Source: Alicyclobacillus fastidiosus (GTDB lineage: Bacteria > Bacillota > Bacilli > Alicyclobacillales > Alicyclobacillaceae). Taken from it: a stretch of 64,000 nt of DNA. The position numbers were made by a program, and so were the translations under genes. Of this stretch, positions 18,494 to 27,211 are shown piece by piece. The stretch spans positions 124,001 to 188,000 of the forward strand of contig NZ_CP104067.1 of assembly GCF_026651875.1 (NCBI RefSeq), written 5' to 3'. The first letter of the stretch is position 1; every line of letters starts with the position of its first letter. The notes under the pieces are model-generated. The model did not search any database, was not told the origin of the DNA, and was given only the letters and a program-made list of their open reading frames with translations.

Positions 18494-19459
18494 ATGAGTG
18501 CAGTCACGTCGGTCGGCAGAAAACAGAGCGATACCCGGGCAAAGCGGAAACACAAGATCCAGTGGAGCGCATATGGGTACATTTCTCCTGCGATCCTGAC
18601 GATGTGTGTGTTGAGCTTTTTGCCGATGTTTTTTACCATCTACATCTCGTTTACAAACTGGAGTCAAATGCACTTTATGAACTACCGGTTCGTGGGGTGG
18701 AAAAACTATATCGAGCTATTTTCGAAGAATAATCCACTTTCCATAGCGTTTCTTCCGACGCTGGTGTGGACTTTAGTCTTCACCTTTGTATCCACGACCC
18801 TAAATTACTTTGTTGGCTTGATCCTCGCCATCTTGGTCAATGACAAGGCTCTTAAAGAGGCCCGTATATATCGGACCTTGTTGATCATTCCGTGGGCGAT
18901 TCCGGCTCTGATCTCGACCTTGTCGTGGCAGGGCTTGATGAACCAAAACTATGGTCAAATCAACGCCCTTCTGCACTTGTTTCACATCCCGGCGATACCG
19001 TGGCTCGTTGCCCCTGGATGGGCGAGGGTCAGTATTATCCTCGTGAATTTGTGGTTGTCGTTTCCGTACTTCATGACGGTTTCCCTCGGTGCACTGCAAT
19101 CCATTCCGACCGAGCAGTATGAATCGGCCGCAATCGATGGTACGAACGCTTTTCAACGGTTTTCTTTCATCACGTTTCCGAATGTCTGGCGCGTAAGTTT
19201 GCCTCTTTTGATTCCTGCATATGCGGCTACATTCAATAACTTCAACATTATCTTCTTGCTCACCGGCGGTGGCCCAGCGCGTGCAACCACGCAGTTTGCA
19301 GGGTATACAGATATTCTGGCATCGTCGTCTTACAAAATTGCACTGCAATTCAATCGCTATGATTTGAGTGCGACCCTTTCGGTGGTGTTGTTCGTGATGA
19401 TCGGTGTCATCAGCATCATTAATATGCGCTTTACGAACGCGTTTAAGGGGGAGGATTGA
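18494..19459 (+). CDS. ABC sugar permease (GanP/MalF-like)
   Basis: 321-aa inner-membrane component with about six membrane helices (first at about 30-52). The ABC coupling motif is EQYESAAIDGTNAFQRFSFI. The ATG at 18494 follows a run of G. The longer open frame upstream reads through the intercistronic hairpin and is not the start. It pairs with the next gene, two bases away. No ATPase gene is in the operon; a shared MsmX-type ATPase is assumed. Confidence 0.87.
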   Translation: MSAVTSVGRKQSDTRAKRKHKIQWSAYGYISPAILTMCVLSFLPMFFTIYISFTNWSQMHFMNYRFVGWKNYIELFSKNNPLSIAFLPTLVWTLVFTFVSTTLNYFVGLILAILVNDKALKEARIYRTLLIIPWAIPALISTLSWQGLMNQNYGQINALLHLFHIPAIPWLVAPGWARVSIILVNLWLSFPYFMTVSLGALQSIPTEQYESAAIDGTNAFQRFSFITFPNVWRVSLPLLIPAYAATFNNFNIIFLLTGGGPARATTQFAGYTDILASSSYKIALQFNRYDLSATLSVVLFVMIGVISIINMRFTNAFKGED

Positions 19460-19460
19460 C

Positions 19461-20306
19461 GTGAAACAAGGAGCTGTGAATTTGCGATCGCACGACCGGT
19501 TTCGAGCGTGGATCATCCGCATCATCCTGTGGGTGGTTCTCATCGTCACGCTGGCCCCTTTGTTGTACGTCGTCACTGCGTCGTTTAGTTCGACGGACGC
19601 GCTTTCCTCCGCGTCGCTCATTCCTGTCCACGCAACGTTATCGAATTACGTAAATGTCTTCTCGTCTGGATTTTTGCGGTGGGCGTGGAACAGCACAGAA
19701 GTGGCATTAGTCGTCTCTGCTGCTCAGCTGCTGATTACGAGTACGGCGGCTTACGCATACTCTCGCCTGCACTTTCTGGGGCGGAAATACGGACTGATGG
19801 TCTTACTTTTATTGCAGATGTTTCCGAACTCGATGGCGGTCGGCGCCATTTATGCGGTGTTGTCTCAGTGGAATCTCCTGGATCGCCTTTGGATTTACAT
19901 GCTGCTCTTGATTGGCGGTAGTGCCTTCAATATCTGGTTGATGAAAGGGTTTTACGACACCATTCCCATCGAGCTGGATGAAGCGGCGCGCGTCGATGGG
20001 GCAGGTCACTTTCGGATTTTCATCAGTGTCATATTGCCACTCGCTAGACCGATGATGGCCGTCGTTTTCTTTCTATCGATGATTGGTTACTACAGTGAGT
20101 ACATTCTCGCAGGCACTGTGCTGCAGTCTCCGCAAAATTACACACTGGGGCTCGGGATGTACAACTTGATCAATACACAGTTCGCCCAAAACTGGGGACT
20201 GTTCTCTGCTGCTTCTCTGTTGTCGGCAATTCCTTTGGCCGTCGCGTTTGGCTTCCTCAACCCACTGATGGCTAAGGGACTGACTGCAGGTGCTACGAAG
20301 GGTTAA
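19461..20306 (+). CDS. ABC sugar permease (GanQ/MalG-like)
   Basis: 281-aa membrane subunit with six predicted helices and the coupling motif ELDEAARVDGAGHFRIFISV. GTG 19461 is chosen because GGGGAGG precedes it and it puts the first helix (RIILWVVLIVTLAPLLYVV) near the N-terminus. One base separates it from the previous stop codon. It acts with the preceding permease and the GanS-like lipoprotein in oligogalactoside uptake. Confidence 0.87.
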   Translation: MKQGAVNLRSHDRFRAWIIRIILWVVLIVTLAPLLYVVTASFSSTDALSSASLIPVHATLSNYVNVFSSGFLRWAWNSTEVALVVSAAQLLITSTAAYAYSRLHFLGRKYGLMVLLLLQMFPNSMAVGAIYAVLSQWNLLDRLWIYMLLLIGGSAFNIWLMKGFYDTIPIELDEAARVDGAGHFRIFISVILPLARPMMAVVFFLSMIGYYSEYILAGTVLQSPQNYTLGLGMYNLINTQFAQNWGLFSAASLLSAIPLAVAFGFLNPLMAKGLTAGATKG

Positions 20307-20345
20307 GAGAGACTAGATAGACATCACAGAAAAGGTGAGAGAGAC

Positions 20346-22424
20346 ATGCGTTCAACATACCCACACATTCACCCCAAGATTTCGGGCTTTCTCCACGGAG
20401 GAGATTATAATCCCGAGCAGTGGCTCGATAGTCCAGAGGTTCTGGCGGAAGATATTCGTTTAATGAAACTCGCCCATTGCAACGTGATGTCCGTTGGGAT
20501 ATTTGCTTGGTCGGCGCTCGAGCCTGAAGAGGGCGTTTATACATTTGAGTGGCTGGATGAAGTGCTCGATACCCTCGCAAAGAATGAAATTTACGTTTTT
20601 TTAGCGACGCCGAGTGGGGCTAGGCCAGCCTGGATGGCACAGAAGTATCCCGAGGTCTTACGCGTGGGCGCCAATCGAGTGCGGAACTTGTTTGGTTTGA
20701 GGCATAATCACTGTATGACATCGCCCGTCTACCGGCAAAAGGTTCAGCAGATCAACACTCGACTCGCGAAGCGTTATGCGCATCACCCAGCGGTTATCGG
20801 TTGGCATGTATCCAACGAATACGGTGGGGATTGTCACTGTGACTTGTGCCAGGAGTCCTTCCGGGGATGGTTGAAGGAAAAGTACGGATCTCTTGAAAAC
20901 TTGAATCAGGCTTGGTGGTCGCCATTTTGGAGCCATACTATGACTCGCTGGTCGCAGATTGAGTCGCCTGCACCCCATGGAGAATCGATGGTCCACGGGT
21001 TGAATCTCGATTGGAAACGGTTCACGACCGACAATACGCTAGATTTTATGCGCAATGAAATCGCCCCCCTGCGTGCTGTCAATGCAAACTTGCAAGTGAC
21101 AACCAACTTCATGGAAGCTTACGACGGTTTGAACTATTGGAAGTTCGTAGACCATCTCGACCTGATCTGCTGGGACTCCTACCCCACTTGGCACGACCAG
21201 GCAGACGAAACCGAGCAGGCTGCCTGGGTGTCGATGATTCACGACATCAAGCGGTCCATGAAAGGTGGAAAGCCGTTTGTTCTGATGGAGAGCACGCCGT
21301 CCGCGACCAACTGGCAACCCATCAGCAAACTGAAGCGGCCCGGTATGCACCTGCTCAGCGCGCTGCAGGCGGTCGCCCATGGTGCCGATAGCGTGCAGTA
21401 CTTCCAATGGCGAAAAAGTCGAGGGTCGAGTGAAAAGTTCCACGGTGCTGTAGTCGATCACGTTGGCCACGAACACACACGCGTCTTCCGAGATGTCGCA
21501 CAGGTCGGCGAGGTGCTCGAACAGCTTTCGGACGTTGTCGGGAAGACGATTCGGCCAGAAGTCGCGGTTATCTTTGACTGGGAAAACCGTTGGGCGATTC
21601 GAGATGCCCAAGGTCCGCGCAATGCCGGAATGCATTACGAGGAAACGGTGCGCGAGTTTTACCAGGGGCTGTGGGAGAATGGCGTTCCTGCTGACGTCAT
21701 CAACATGGAAGCGGACTTCTCTCAGTACAAACTCTTGCTTGCGCCGATGCTGTACATGGTCCTTCCTGGTGTGGGTGAACGCATCGCAGCGTTCGTAAAG
21801 GCGGGCGGCACGTTTGTATCCACCTGCTGGTCCGGGATTGTCAACGAGACGGATCTGACTTTTCTCGGTGGGTTCCCTGGGCCTCTCCGGGAAACTCTAG
21901 GTATCTGGTCAGAGGAGATAGATGCCCTGTACGACCACGACAGCAATTGCGTTGAAGTGGTAGAGGGGAATGAACTCGGCATGTCCGGATCTTACACTGC
22001 CTATGAATTGTGTGACCTCATCCACACGGAAACGGCAGAGGTACTGGCCCGCTATGGGGAAGATTTCTACCAGGGGCGACCGGCACTGACGGCAAATCGG
22101 TTCGGCGAAGGCGTCGCGTACTATGTCGCATCGAGAAACAAGGCTCCATTCCACAAGCAGTTCGTCGCGAAGTTGATTCAACGGCATAACCTCACTAAGG
22201 CCTTGGACGTGGATTTGCCACACGGGGTCACGGTGCAACTGCGAACGGATGGCGAAACGGATCACCTTTTCGTGATGAATTTCTCCACCGAGAACCAGCA
22301 AGTCTCCCTAGCAAATGAAGTGCTAGAGGACGCACTAACGAAAACAAATGTATCCGGCTCCATAGACATCGCTCCGTATGGCGTGCGGGTGCTCACACGG
22401 CCGGCTGCCGGAAAGTTTGTGTGA
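20346..22424 (+). CDS. Beta-galactosidase GH42
   Basis: 692-aa cytosolic GH42 enzyme that releases galactose from imported beta-1,4-galacto-oligosaccharides. Catalytic acid/base Glu158 is in HVSNEYGG and nucleophile Glu315 in FVLMESTP. Four cysteines at 123, 163, 165 and 168 (NHC and CHCDLC) form the structural zinc site found in many GH42 members. The trimerisation and C-terminal beta-sandwich domains follow. No signal peptide. The ATG at 20346 follows AGGTGAGAGAG. Galactan context makes it GanA-like rather than a lactase. Confidence 0.92.
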   Translation: MRSTYPHIHPKISGFLHGGDYNPEQWLDSPEVLAEDIRLMKLAHCNVMSVGIFAWSALEPEEGVYTFEWLDEVLDTLAKNEIYVFLATPSGARPAWMAQKYPEVLRVGANRVRNLFGLRHNHCMTSPVYRQKVQQINTRLAKRYAHHPAVIGWHVSNEYGGDCHCDLCQESFRGWLKEKYGSLENLNQAWWSPFWSHTMTRWSQIESPAPHGESMVHGLNLDWKRFTTDNTLDFMRNEIAPLRAVNANLQVTTNFMEAYDGLNYWKFVDHLDLICWDSYPTWHDQADETEQAAWVSMIHDIKRSMKGGKPFVLMESTPSATNWQPISKLKRPGMHLLSALQAVAHGADSVQYFQWRKSRGSSEKFHGAVVDHVGHEHTRVFRDVAQVGEVLEQLSDVVGKTIRPEVAVIFDWENRWAIRDAQGPRNAGMHYEETVREFYQGLWENGVPADVINMEADFSQYKLLLAPMLYMVLPGVGERIAAFVKAGGTFVSTCWSGIVNETDLTFLGGFPGPLRETLGIWSEEIDALYDHDSNCVEVVEGNELGMSGSYTAYELCDLIHTETAEVLARYGEDFYQGRPALTANRFGEGVAYYVASRNKAPFHKQFVAKLIQRHNLTKALDVDLPHGVTVQLRTDGETDHLFVMNFSTENQQVSLANEVLEDALTKTNVSGSIDIAPYGVRVLTRPAAGKFV

Positions 22425-22507
22425 GATATCGCACACTGTACCACGTGCAATCTGTGTACGGACGCGACAGTCGGTTGGAGGTTACAAGGGAAAGGAGTGG
22501 AGGAACG

Positions 22508-23518
22508 ATGATTCGTGAGTTTCTCAGTGGAGCAGATGTGTCTTTCCTAGACGAAATCGAGCAAAAGGGTGGCAAGTTTTTTGACGGTCGTGGGGAAGAT
22601 GACTGCTTGGCGATTTTGAAGCGGCACGGAATGAACGCCATTCGTCTGCGCGTGTGGAACGACCCAAAGGACGGCTTCTGTAGTGTGGAGAATACGCTTG
22701 GGATGGCCAAGCGGCTCAAGGAGCACGGTTTTGTCATTGGCATCGACTTTCACTATTCGGACTGGTGGGCCGACCCAGGCAAGCAGTACAAACCGAAGGC
22801 GTGGGAGAATCTGCCCTTCGACGAACTGGTGGCAAGTGTTTACCAGTTCACATACGACGTACTTCATCGGCTCAAAGTTCAAGGCACGCCCGCTGACTTC
22901 GTGCAAATCGGCAACGAAGTGACGTATGGGATGCTTTGGGACGATGGCAGGCTTCTTGGTCCAGCGGATAAGGAGGATACCGACGCGTGGGACCGCTTTA
23001 GCCGGCTCATGTCGTCCGGCGTTCGAGCGGCACGCGATTGTCAGGGGCAAGAGGTGAATGTCCTGTTGCATATTGACCGCGGCGGAGATAATCTTGGAGC
23101 CCGTTTCTTTCTCGATCACGCTCTTCAAAGAGGCATCGAATTTGACAGCATCGGGTTGTCCTACTACCCCTGGTGGCATGGCACTTTAGAAGCCTTGACT
23201 GCAAATTTGCACGATTTGGCGCACCGATATCAAAAGGACCTCGTGCTTGTGGAAACGGCTTATCCGTGGACGGAAGTTCAGCCTGAAAACGCGATGGAAC
23301 CAGTAGATGCTTCGCCGGAAAACCAAAGGGCGTTTCTGCAGTCCGTCATGGACATCGTCGAGGGCGTTTCAGACGGACTCGGCAAAGGCGTCTTCTATTG
23401 GGAGCCGGATGCGATTCAGGTGGGGGATTCACCAGCCGGTTGGAGTAAAATGTCCCTCTTTGACAGCGAAGGCAGGATGCTTCCTGGGCTAGACGTGTTT
23501 CATCGCCACCGGTCTTGA
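22508..23518 (+). CDS. Cytosolic endo/exo-galactanase (GH53)
   Basis: 336-aa GH53 enzyme without signal peptide or accessory domains. Acid/base Glu137 (IGNEVTYG) and nucleophile Glu249 (LVETAYPW) are conserved. FHYSDWWADPGKQ matches the secreted paralogue. The ATG at 22508 has AGGAGTGGAGG ahead; the longer frame starts inside the GH42 stop. Being cytosolic, it should trim imported galacto-oligosaccharides together with GH42. Its last 19 bp overlap the end of the convergent LacI gene. Confidence 0.88.
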   Translation: MIREFLSGADVSFLDEIEQKGGKFFDGRGEDDCLAILKRHGMNAIRLRVWNDPKDGFCSVENTLGMAKRLKEHGFVIGIDFHYSDWWADPGKQYKPKAWENLPFDELVASVYQFTYDVLHRLKVQGTPADFVQIGNEVTYGMLWDDGRLLGPADKEDTDAWDRFSRLMSSGVRAARDCQGQEVNVLLHIDRGGDNLGARFFLDHALQRGIEFDSIGLSYYPWWHGTLEALTANLHDLAHRYQKDLVLVETAYPWTEVQPENAMEPVDASPENQRAFLQSVMDIVEGVSDGLGKGVFYWEPDAIQVGDSPAGWSKMSLFDSEGRMLPGLDVFHRHRS

Positions 23519-24528
23519 CGTCGATGGTTGCGGCTTACTGATTCGCGAATGACCATGCGGGTGGGGAGTTCAACGTGCTTCCCACCGGTGTGTTCGTTGT
23601 GAATCTGCCCCAGTAGAAGCTCCATCAGTTTGACTCCAACTTCTTGTCTCGGAATATGAATGGTCGTCAAGGCGGGCGTGATGAGGTTGGCCAGTTCGAT
23701 GTCATCGCATCCCGTGACGGAGACATCCTCGGGAACTTGGAGCTCTGCCTCGCGTAGTCCGCGCAGGGCGCCTACGGCAACAGAATCGTTTGATGCGGCG
23801 ATGGCGGAGAAAAAGACCCCCTTCTCGACAAGGCCCCTCACTAAATCGTGACCATAAGAGATGGTATCTTTGTGGTTGGGTATCAACTGTACCAATTCCT
23901 CACGCAGACTGAATCCATGTGCTTGCAGCGCATCTATATAGCCTTGATAGCGGGGGTTTTCTGTCGGATCGTGAAATTCGTGTCCCAAAAAGAGAATGTG
24001 TTCGTGGCCGAGCGAAATCAGGTACTCGACATTGCGGCGCATCGCTGCCCTGAGGTCGACAAATACGTAGGGGATATCATAGGATTTCCCTCTGTCACTG
24101 TACAGACAGGTCGGTGTTCGCCTTGCGATGTCGGCTAGGTCGACGAGGTCCTCGATATCAAAAGGGGCGAGAAAGATGATGCCGTCGTAAAACCCCTTCA
24201 TGATGGCGTGGATATCTTTTATTCGTTCCCGCGTTAAGTGGTACCAGGACAAGGTATACCCGTATTCGAGGGCGGTTTCTTCAATGCCTACGACAATATC
24301 GTTGTAGAACAGATTACTGACGGACGGTCCAATGCAGGCCACTTGTCGGTAATGTTGGGAGCGCAAGCTGCGAGCGGCGCGGTTTGGGACGTAGTTTAGT
24401 TCCTTGATGGCTGCCTCAATTCTCTGCCGTACTTCAGCGGACACGTACCCACTGTTGTTTAACACTCTCGACACGGTGGAAACAGACACCATTGCACGTC
24501 TTGCAACATCGATTCGGGTAGCTGGCAT
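23500..24528 (-). CDS. LacI-family regulator, second of the galactan island
   Basis: 342-aa LacI repressor. The HTH DVARRAMVSVSTVSRVLNNSGYVS is at the N-terminus, and the effector domain has AIAASNDSVAVGAL and VTGCDDIELANLITPALTT. It closely resembles the regulator at 15624 in phrasing (FYDGIIFLAPF, VYVDLRAAMR-type segments), so the two arose by duplication or sense related sugars. The ATG at 24528 follows AGAAGGAG; a longer upstream frame is ignored. It is read towards the galactan operon and away from the TOMM genes. Its stop overlaps the GH53 stop region by 19 bp. Confidence 0.86.
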   Translation of the reverse strand: MPATRIDVARRAMVSVSTVSRVLNNSGYVSAEVRQRIEAAIKELNYVPNRAARSLRSQHYRQVACIGPSVSNLFYNDIVVGIEETALEYGYTLSWYHLTRERIKDIHAIMKGFYDGIIFLAPFDIEDLVDLADIARRTPTCLYSDRGKSYDIPYVFVDLRAAMRRNVEYLISLGHEHILFLGHEFHDPTENPRYQGYIDALQAHGFSLREELVQLIPNHKDTISYGHDLVRGLVEKGVFFSAIAASNDSVAVGALRGLREAELQVPEDVSVTGCDDIELANLITPALTTIHIPRQEVGVKLMELLLGQIHNEHTGGKHVELPTRMVIRESVSRNHRRQDRWR

Positions 24529-24862
24529 GGTGATTCTCCTTCTGTGTAAGAGTCGTCGAACGTTGCGAATAAAATTCCCCGATGCTCCTTGAGTCATTAT
24601 ACAGGGACGAAACAAAATGCGAGCAACATTCATCCGCAAACAAAATCCCATGACAAAGGCGTCCGCCCGAAACCAAGAAATAGGCCTTGTGATACCTGGT
24701 ATAGGCCTTTACGTCGGCAAAGAAAAATTCATACGGGTGTATAAACCGTCGAGCAGGTGAGAAGTGCCCCATGGGCGCGACCGCCGAGTTGAGTTTTAGC
24801 GTTTAGATGACGGGATTTTGTGTGTGTTTTCGATGCCTGTTCCTCGAATGGGGGTGGAACGA
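24529..24862. other. Divergent region, LacI / TOMM precursor
   Basis: 334 bp without a gene. It contains the 9-bp direct repeats at 24680 and 24701 and a possible -10 box TATAAA at 24740-24745. The precursor mRNA would then have a leader of about 110 nt. Confidence 0.5.
24680..24709 (+). promoter_or_regulatory. 9-bp direct repeats with 12-bp spacer (bacteriocin-type activator site)
   Basis: ATAGGCCTT occurs at 24680-24688 and again at 24701-24709, exactly 21 bp apart. Two 9-bp direct repeats with a 12-bp gap are the layout bound by AgrA/LytTR-type regulators at lactic-acid-bacterial bacteriocin promoters such as those of PlnC and SppR. TATAAA at 24740-24745 with a weak -35 (GCAAAG, 17-bp spacing) would suit an activator-dependent promoter. 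The link is inferred. No LytTR gene is in the window. Confidence 0.4.
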
Positions 24863-25087
24863 GTGGACGACTTCAAAAAGGATATTCAAAAACTGGATTT
24901 GGGCAGTTTGCACGCTGAAAAGGTGAAGCCGACCGACAAGCGCGGTGACTATGATGCGGTCCTTGTCCGATGTGGCGGATGCTACCGTTGTGGTGGCTGT
25001 GGCGGATGTTTTCGCTGCGGTGGCTGTGGCGGATGTGGGGGCTGTTTCCGCTGCGGCGGCTGTTTTGGCTGCTTCTTCTTTTGGTAA
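24863..25087 (+). CDS. TOMM precursor peptide, heterocycloanthracin/sonorensin type
   Basis: 74-aa precursor. Residues 1-36 form a charged leader (MDDFKKDIQKLDLGSL start), like the short MNxFQxELQxL-type leaders of Bacillus heterocycloanthracins. Residues 37-74 are a core with 12 cysteines at positions 37, 40, 43 and so on to 70, every third residue without exception. They are separated by GG, YR, FR or FG pairs, and the core ends in CFFFW. Cys residues are the usual sites of thiazoline/thiazole formation. GTG 24863 is favoured because GGGGGTGG lies just upstream and the leader then matches the family. Starts at 24818 or 24848 are alternatives. The modification genes follow after a hairpin. 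Confidence 0.85.
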   Translation: MDDFKKDIQKLDLGSLHAEKVKPTDKRGDYDAVLVRCGGCYRCGGCGGCFRCGGCGGCGGCFRCGGCFGCFFFW

Positions 25088-25124
25088 ATCCTCCAATTGA
25101 TTTGGAAAGTTGAGCTATCCAAGG

Positions 25125-25163
25125 ATCCCCGTCCGATGACACGCGATTTGGACGGGGATTTCT
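25125..25163 (+). terminator. Hairpin between TOMM precursor and maturation genes
   Basis: ATCCCCGTCC (25125-25134) pairs perfectly with GGACGGGGAT (25150-25159), followed by TTTCT. It would end most transcripts after the precursor gene and let a fraction continue, giving more precursor than enzyme. Confidence 0.7.
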
Positions 25164-25273
25164 CTATGGAACCAAATAGACCCATCGGCGATATGATGAC
25201 AGCAATGTACTGTGTTTCAGGACGATGCTCGTACACATGTGCCCGAATTCCATTTCGTTGAAGGGGAATCAGC

Positions 25274-27211
25274 ATGGGGAGTATTCAACCGTGGATGCGC
25301 TTAAAAGTGAAAGGAGATACGTTTTTTCTTCCCGATGTCGACGGGAAGGTGTATTTCCGAAATAATGTGGGTTCATTCAGATTAGAAGGGACGTCGGTTC
25401 AGGCCTGGATCGAAAAACTACTACCCGTATTCGACGGACAGCACACATTGGCGAGCCTGACGGACGGATTGCCGACGCCGTATCGAGACAGAATTTTCGA
25501 GGTCGCAGGGATACTGTATGACAACGGGTTTGTTCGAGATGTCAGCTCAGATACACAACATCAGCTGTCGGAGGAAATTGTCGAGCACTATGCACCACAA
25601 GTCGAGTTTATCGACAACGCGGTCGGCTCGGGCGCCTTTCGGTTCCAGACATATCGAAATTCGAACGTTCTAGCGATTGGTACCGAAACATTCCTGATTT
25701 CACTAGCTGGCGCACTGTTAGAATCGGGGCTTTCAACGGTGAACATGATCGTCACCGACCCTTGTGACGTACATTCATCACGACTGGAAGACGTCTTGTC
25801 GCTCTATCGAGACTTGGACGATGACGTAGCCGTCCACGATTTGACGGACCAGGTGACCGACCTCGAATCCTTGCAAAATACCGTGCAAACCATGGATGCG
25901 GTGCTCTATGTATCGCAAAGCGGGGACATCGACGAATTGCGTCGCGTTGAATCCATCTGTCGTCGTGCACAGAAGTTGTTTATCGCCGCGACATTCGTGA
26001 ATGGTCTGGGACTTGTGGTTCCGAATGCTCGGCCGGGCGGGGGTCCTGGCGTGGCCTCTGCGTTTGAAGCCGTGTGGCGGCGTATTCATCGGACCGCTTT
26101 CGAACGCGACCTACATGTGAGTGGTTGTACCGGCACGAGTGGGGCCATCCTCGTCAACGTGCTGGTTTTTGAACTGTTCAAAACCATCGTCGGGGTGGAC
26201 CGTGAACCTGGCAATCGCCTTTACACGTTGGACGTGGAGACGTTAGAGGGGAAATGGCACGAGGTGATCCCAGCGAGCGATGTGGGCGGGATCGAGGCGG
26301 ATTTGAGGATTGCCAATCTGCATGAGCGGATCGCCTCTGAAGCCAGCTGCAGTATGAGTGAGGTATTAGCCTACTTCGCCCGAATCACAGACAAAACTTC
26401 GGGCATTTTTCACGTTTGGGATGAAGGCGGACTGTCACAGCTACCTCTTGCGCAGTGTCTTGTACAGCCGATCAACCCAGCGTCGAATGGCCCAGCAGAA
26501 CTACTTCTACAGACGGTGTGTACGGGATTTACACACGAAGAGGCACGTTGTGAAGCGGGGCTCACTGGGCTGGAGGAGTACGTGCGGCGACGGATTGGCG
26601 AGATCATGAACGATGGGCAGCCTGTGGGCGTTGGAGCCGGGGGGACGGTGGCCGAGGCCGTTGGACGCGGTTTGCAGAACTTCTTGACGATTGAATTGAC
26701 CCAGGCACTGCAGACGAATCCAGCGACCATCCGGCTAATTGAGCTCGGCGAAATCTCGGATGAAAAGTGTCAGTTTTATCTTCAGGCGTTGCGTGCGATG
26801 GGGATCGATCCTGTCGTCGGGATCAGCGACGACGCTTTTGGGTTCCCCGTCGCCTGGGTTGGGACGAATGGGCGTTTCGTTGGAAGCGTTGGGTTTTGCA
26901 TGAGTATGGCGCTGCAGCGCACGCTGGCGTACGCCCTGAGGTGTGAAAGTGCGGATGAAGAAGATGACACAGCACAGGATGTCAGGTGTGTTTCTACGGC
27001 CGTCGTGCAGATCGAGCACGACGAGGCGGTTTCACCTATTGACATTGAGGCGTGGCCTGGCTTCCATCTTGAGCAGGTCACTGCGGCACTGGACGCACTG
27101 GCGAGGAAGGGCAAGGACGTCGTGGTACTGGATTTGGCACTCGAGCCGTTTATGACCGACGTCTTGGCGGGCGTGATGGGCGTATGCATCCGACAGGGGG
27201 AATCGCAATGA
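25274..27211 (+). CDS. TOMM maturation protein, RRE plus ThiF-like (ocin_ThiF type)
   Basis: 645-aa protein of the putative thiazole-containing bacteriocin maturation family found beside Bacillus heterocycloanthracins. The first 90 residues look like a PqqD-like RiPP recognition element (KVYFRNNVGSFRLEG, LYDNGFVRDV) that should grip the leader. Residues 110-340 resemble a ThiF/E1-like Rossmann region without an obvious intact nucleotide-binding motif. The C-terminal half is unassigned. It should deliver the precursor to the YcaO protein. The ATG at 25274 follows AGGGGAA. It ends in an ATGA overlap with the next gene. Family assignment is by pattern; the function of the second half is unknown. 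Confidence 0.75.
   Translation: MGSIQPWMRLKVKGDTFFLPDVDGKVYFRNNVGSFRLEGTSVQAWIEKLLPVFDGQHTLASLTDGLPTPYRDRIFEVAGILYDNGFVRDVSSDTQHQLSEEIVEHYAPQVEFIDNAVGSGAFRFQTYRNSNVLAIGTETFLISLAGALLESGLSTVNMIVTDPCDVHSSRLEDVLSLYRDLDDDVAVHDLTDQVTDLESLQNTVQTMDAVLYVSQSGDIDELRRVESICRRAQKLFIAATFVNGLGLVVPNARPGGGPGVASAFEAVWRRIHRTAFERDLHVSGCTGTSGAILVNVLVFELFKTIVGVDREPGNRLYTLDVETLEGKWHEVIPASDVGGIEADLRIANLHERIASEASCSMSEVLAYFARITDKTSGIFHVWDEGGLSQLPLAQCLVQPINPASNGPAELLLQTVCTGFTHEEARCEAGLTGLEEYVRRRIGEIMNDGQPVGVGAGGTVAEAVGRGLQNFLTIELTQALQTNPATIRLIELGEISDEKCQFYLQALRAMGIDPVVGISDDAFGFPVAWVGTNGRFVGSVGFCMSMALQRTLAYALRCESADEEDDTAQDVRCVSTAVVQIEHDEAVSPIDIEAWPGFHLEQVTAALDALARKGKDVVVLDLALEPFMTDVLAGVMGVCIRQGESQ

Noticed and set aside
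24971..25084. Repeats in the precursor gene as a tandem DNA element
   Set aside because: The TGT/TGC-GGC pattern follows from the Cys-Gly-Gly codons of the core peptide; synonymous variation argues for a coding origin.
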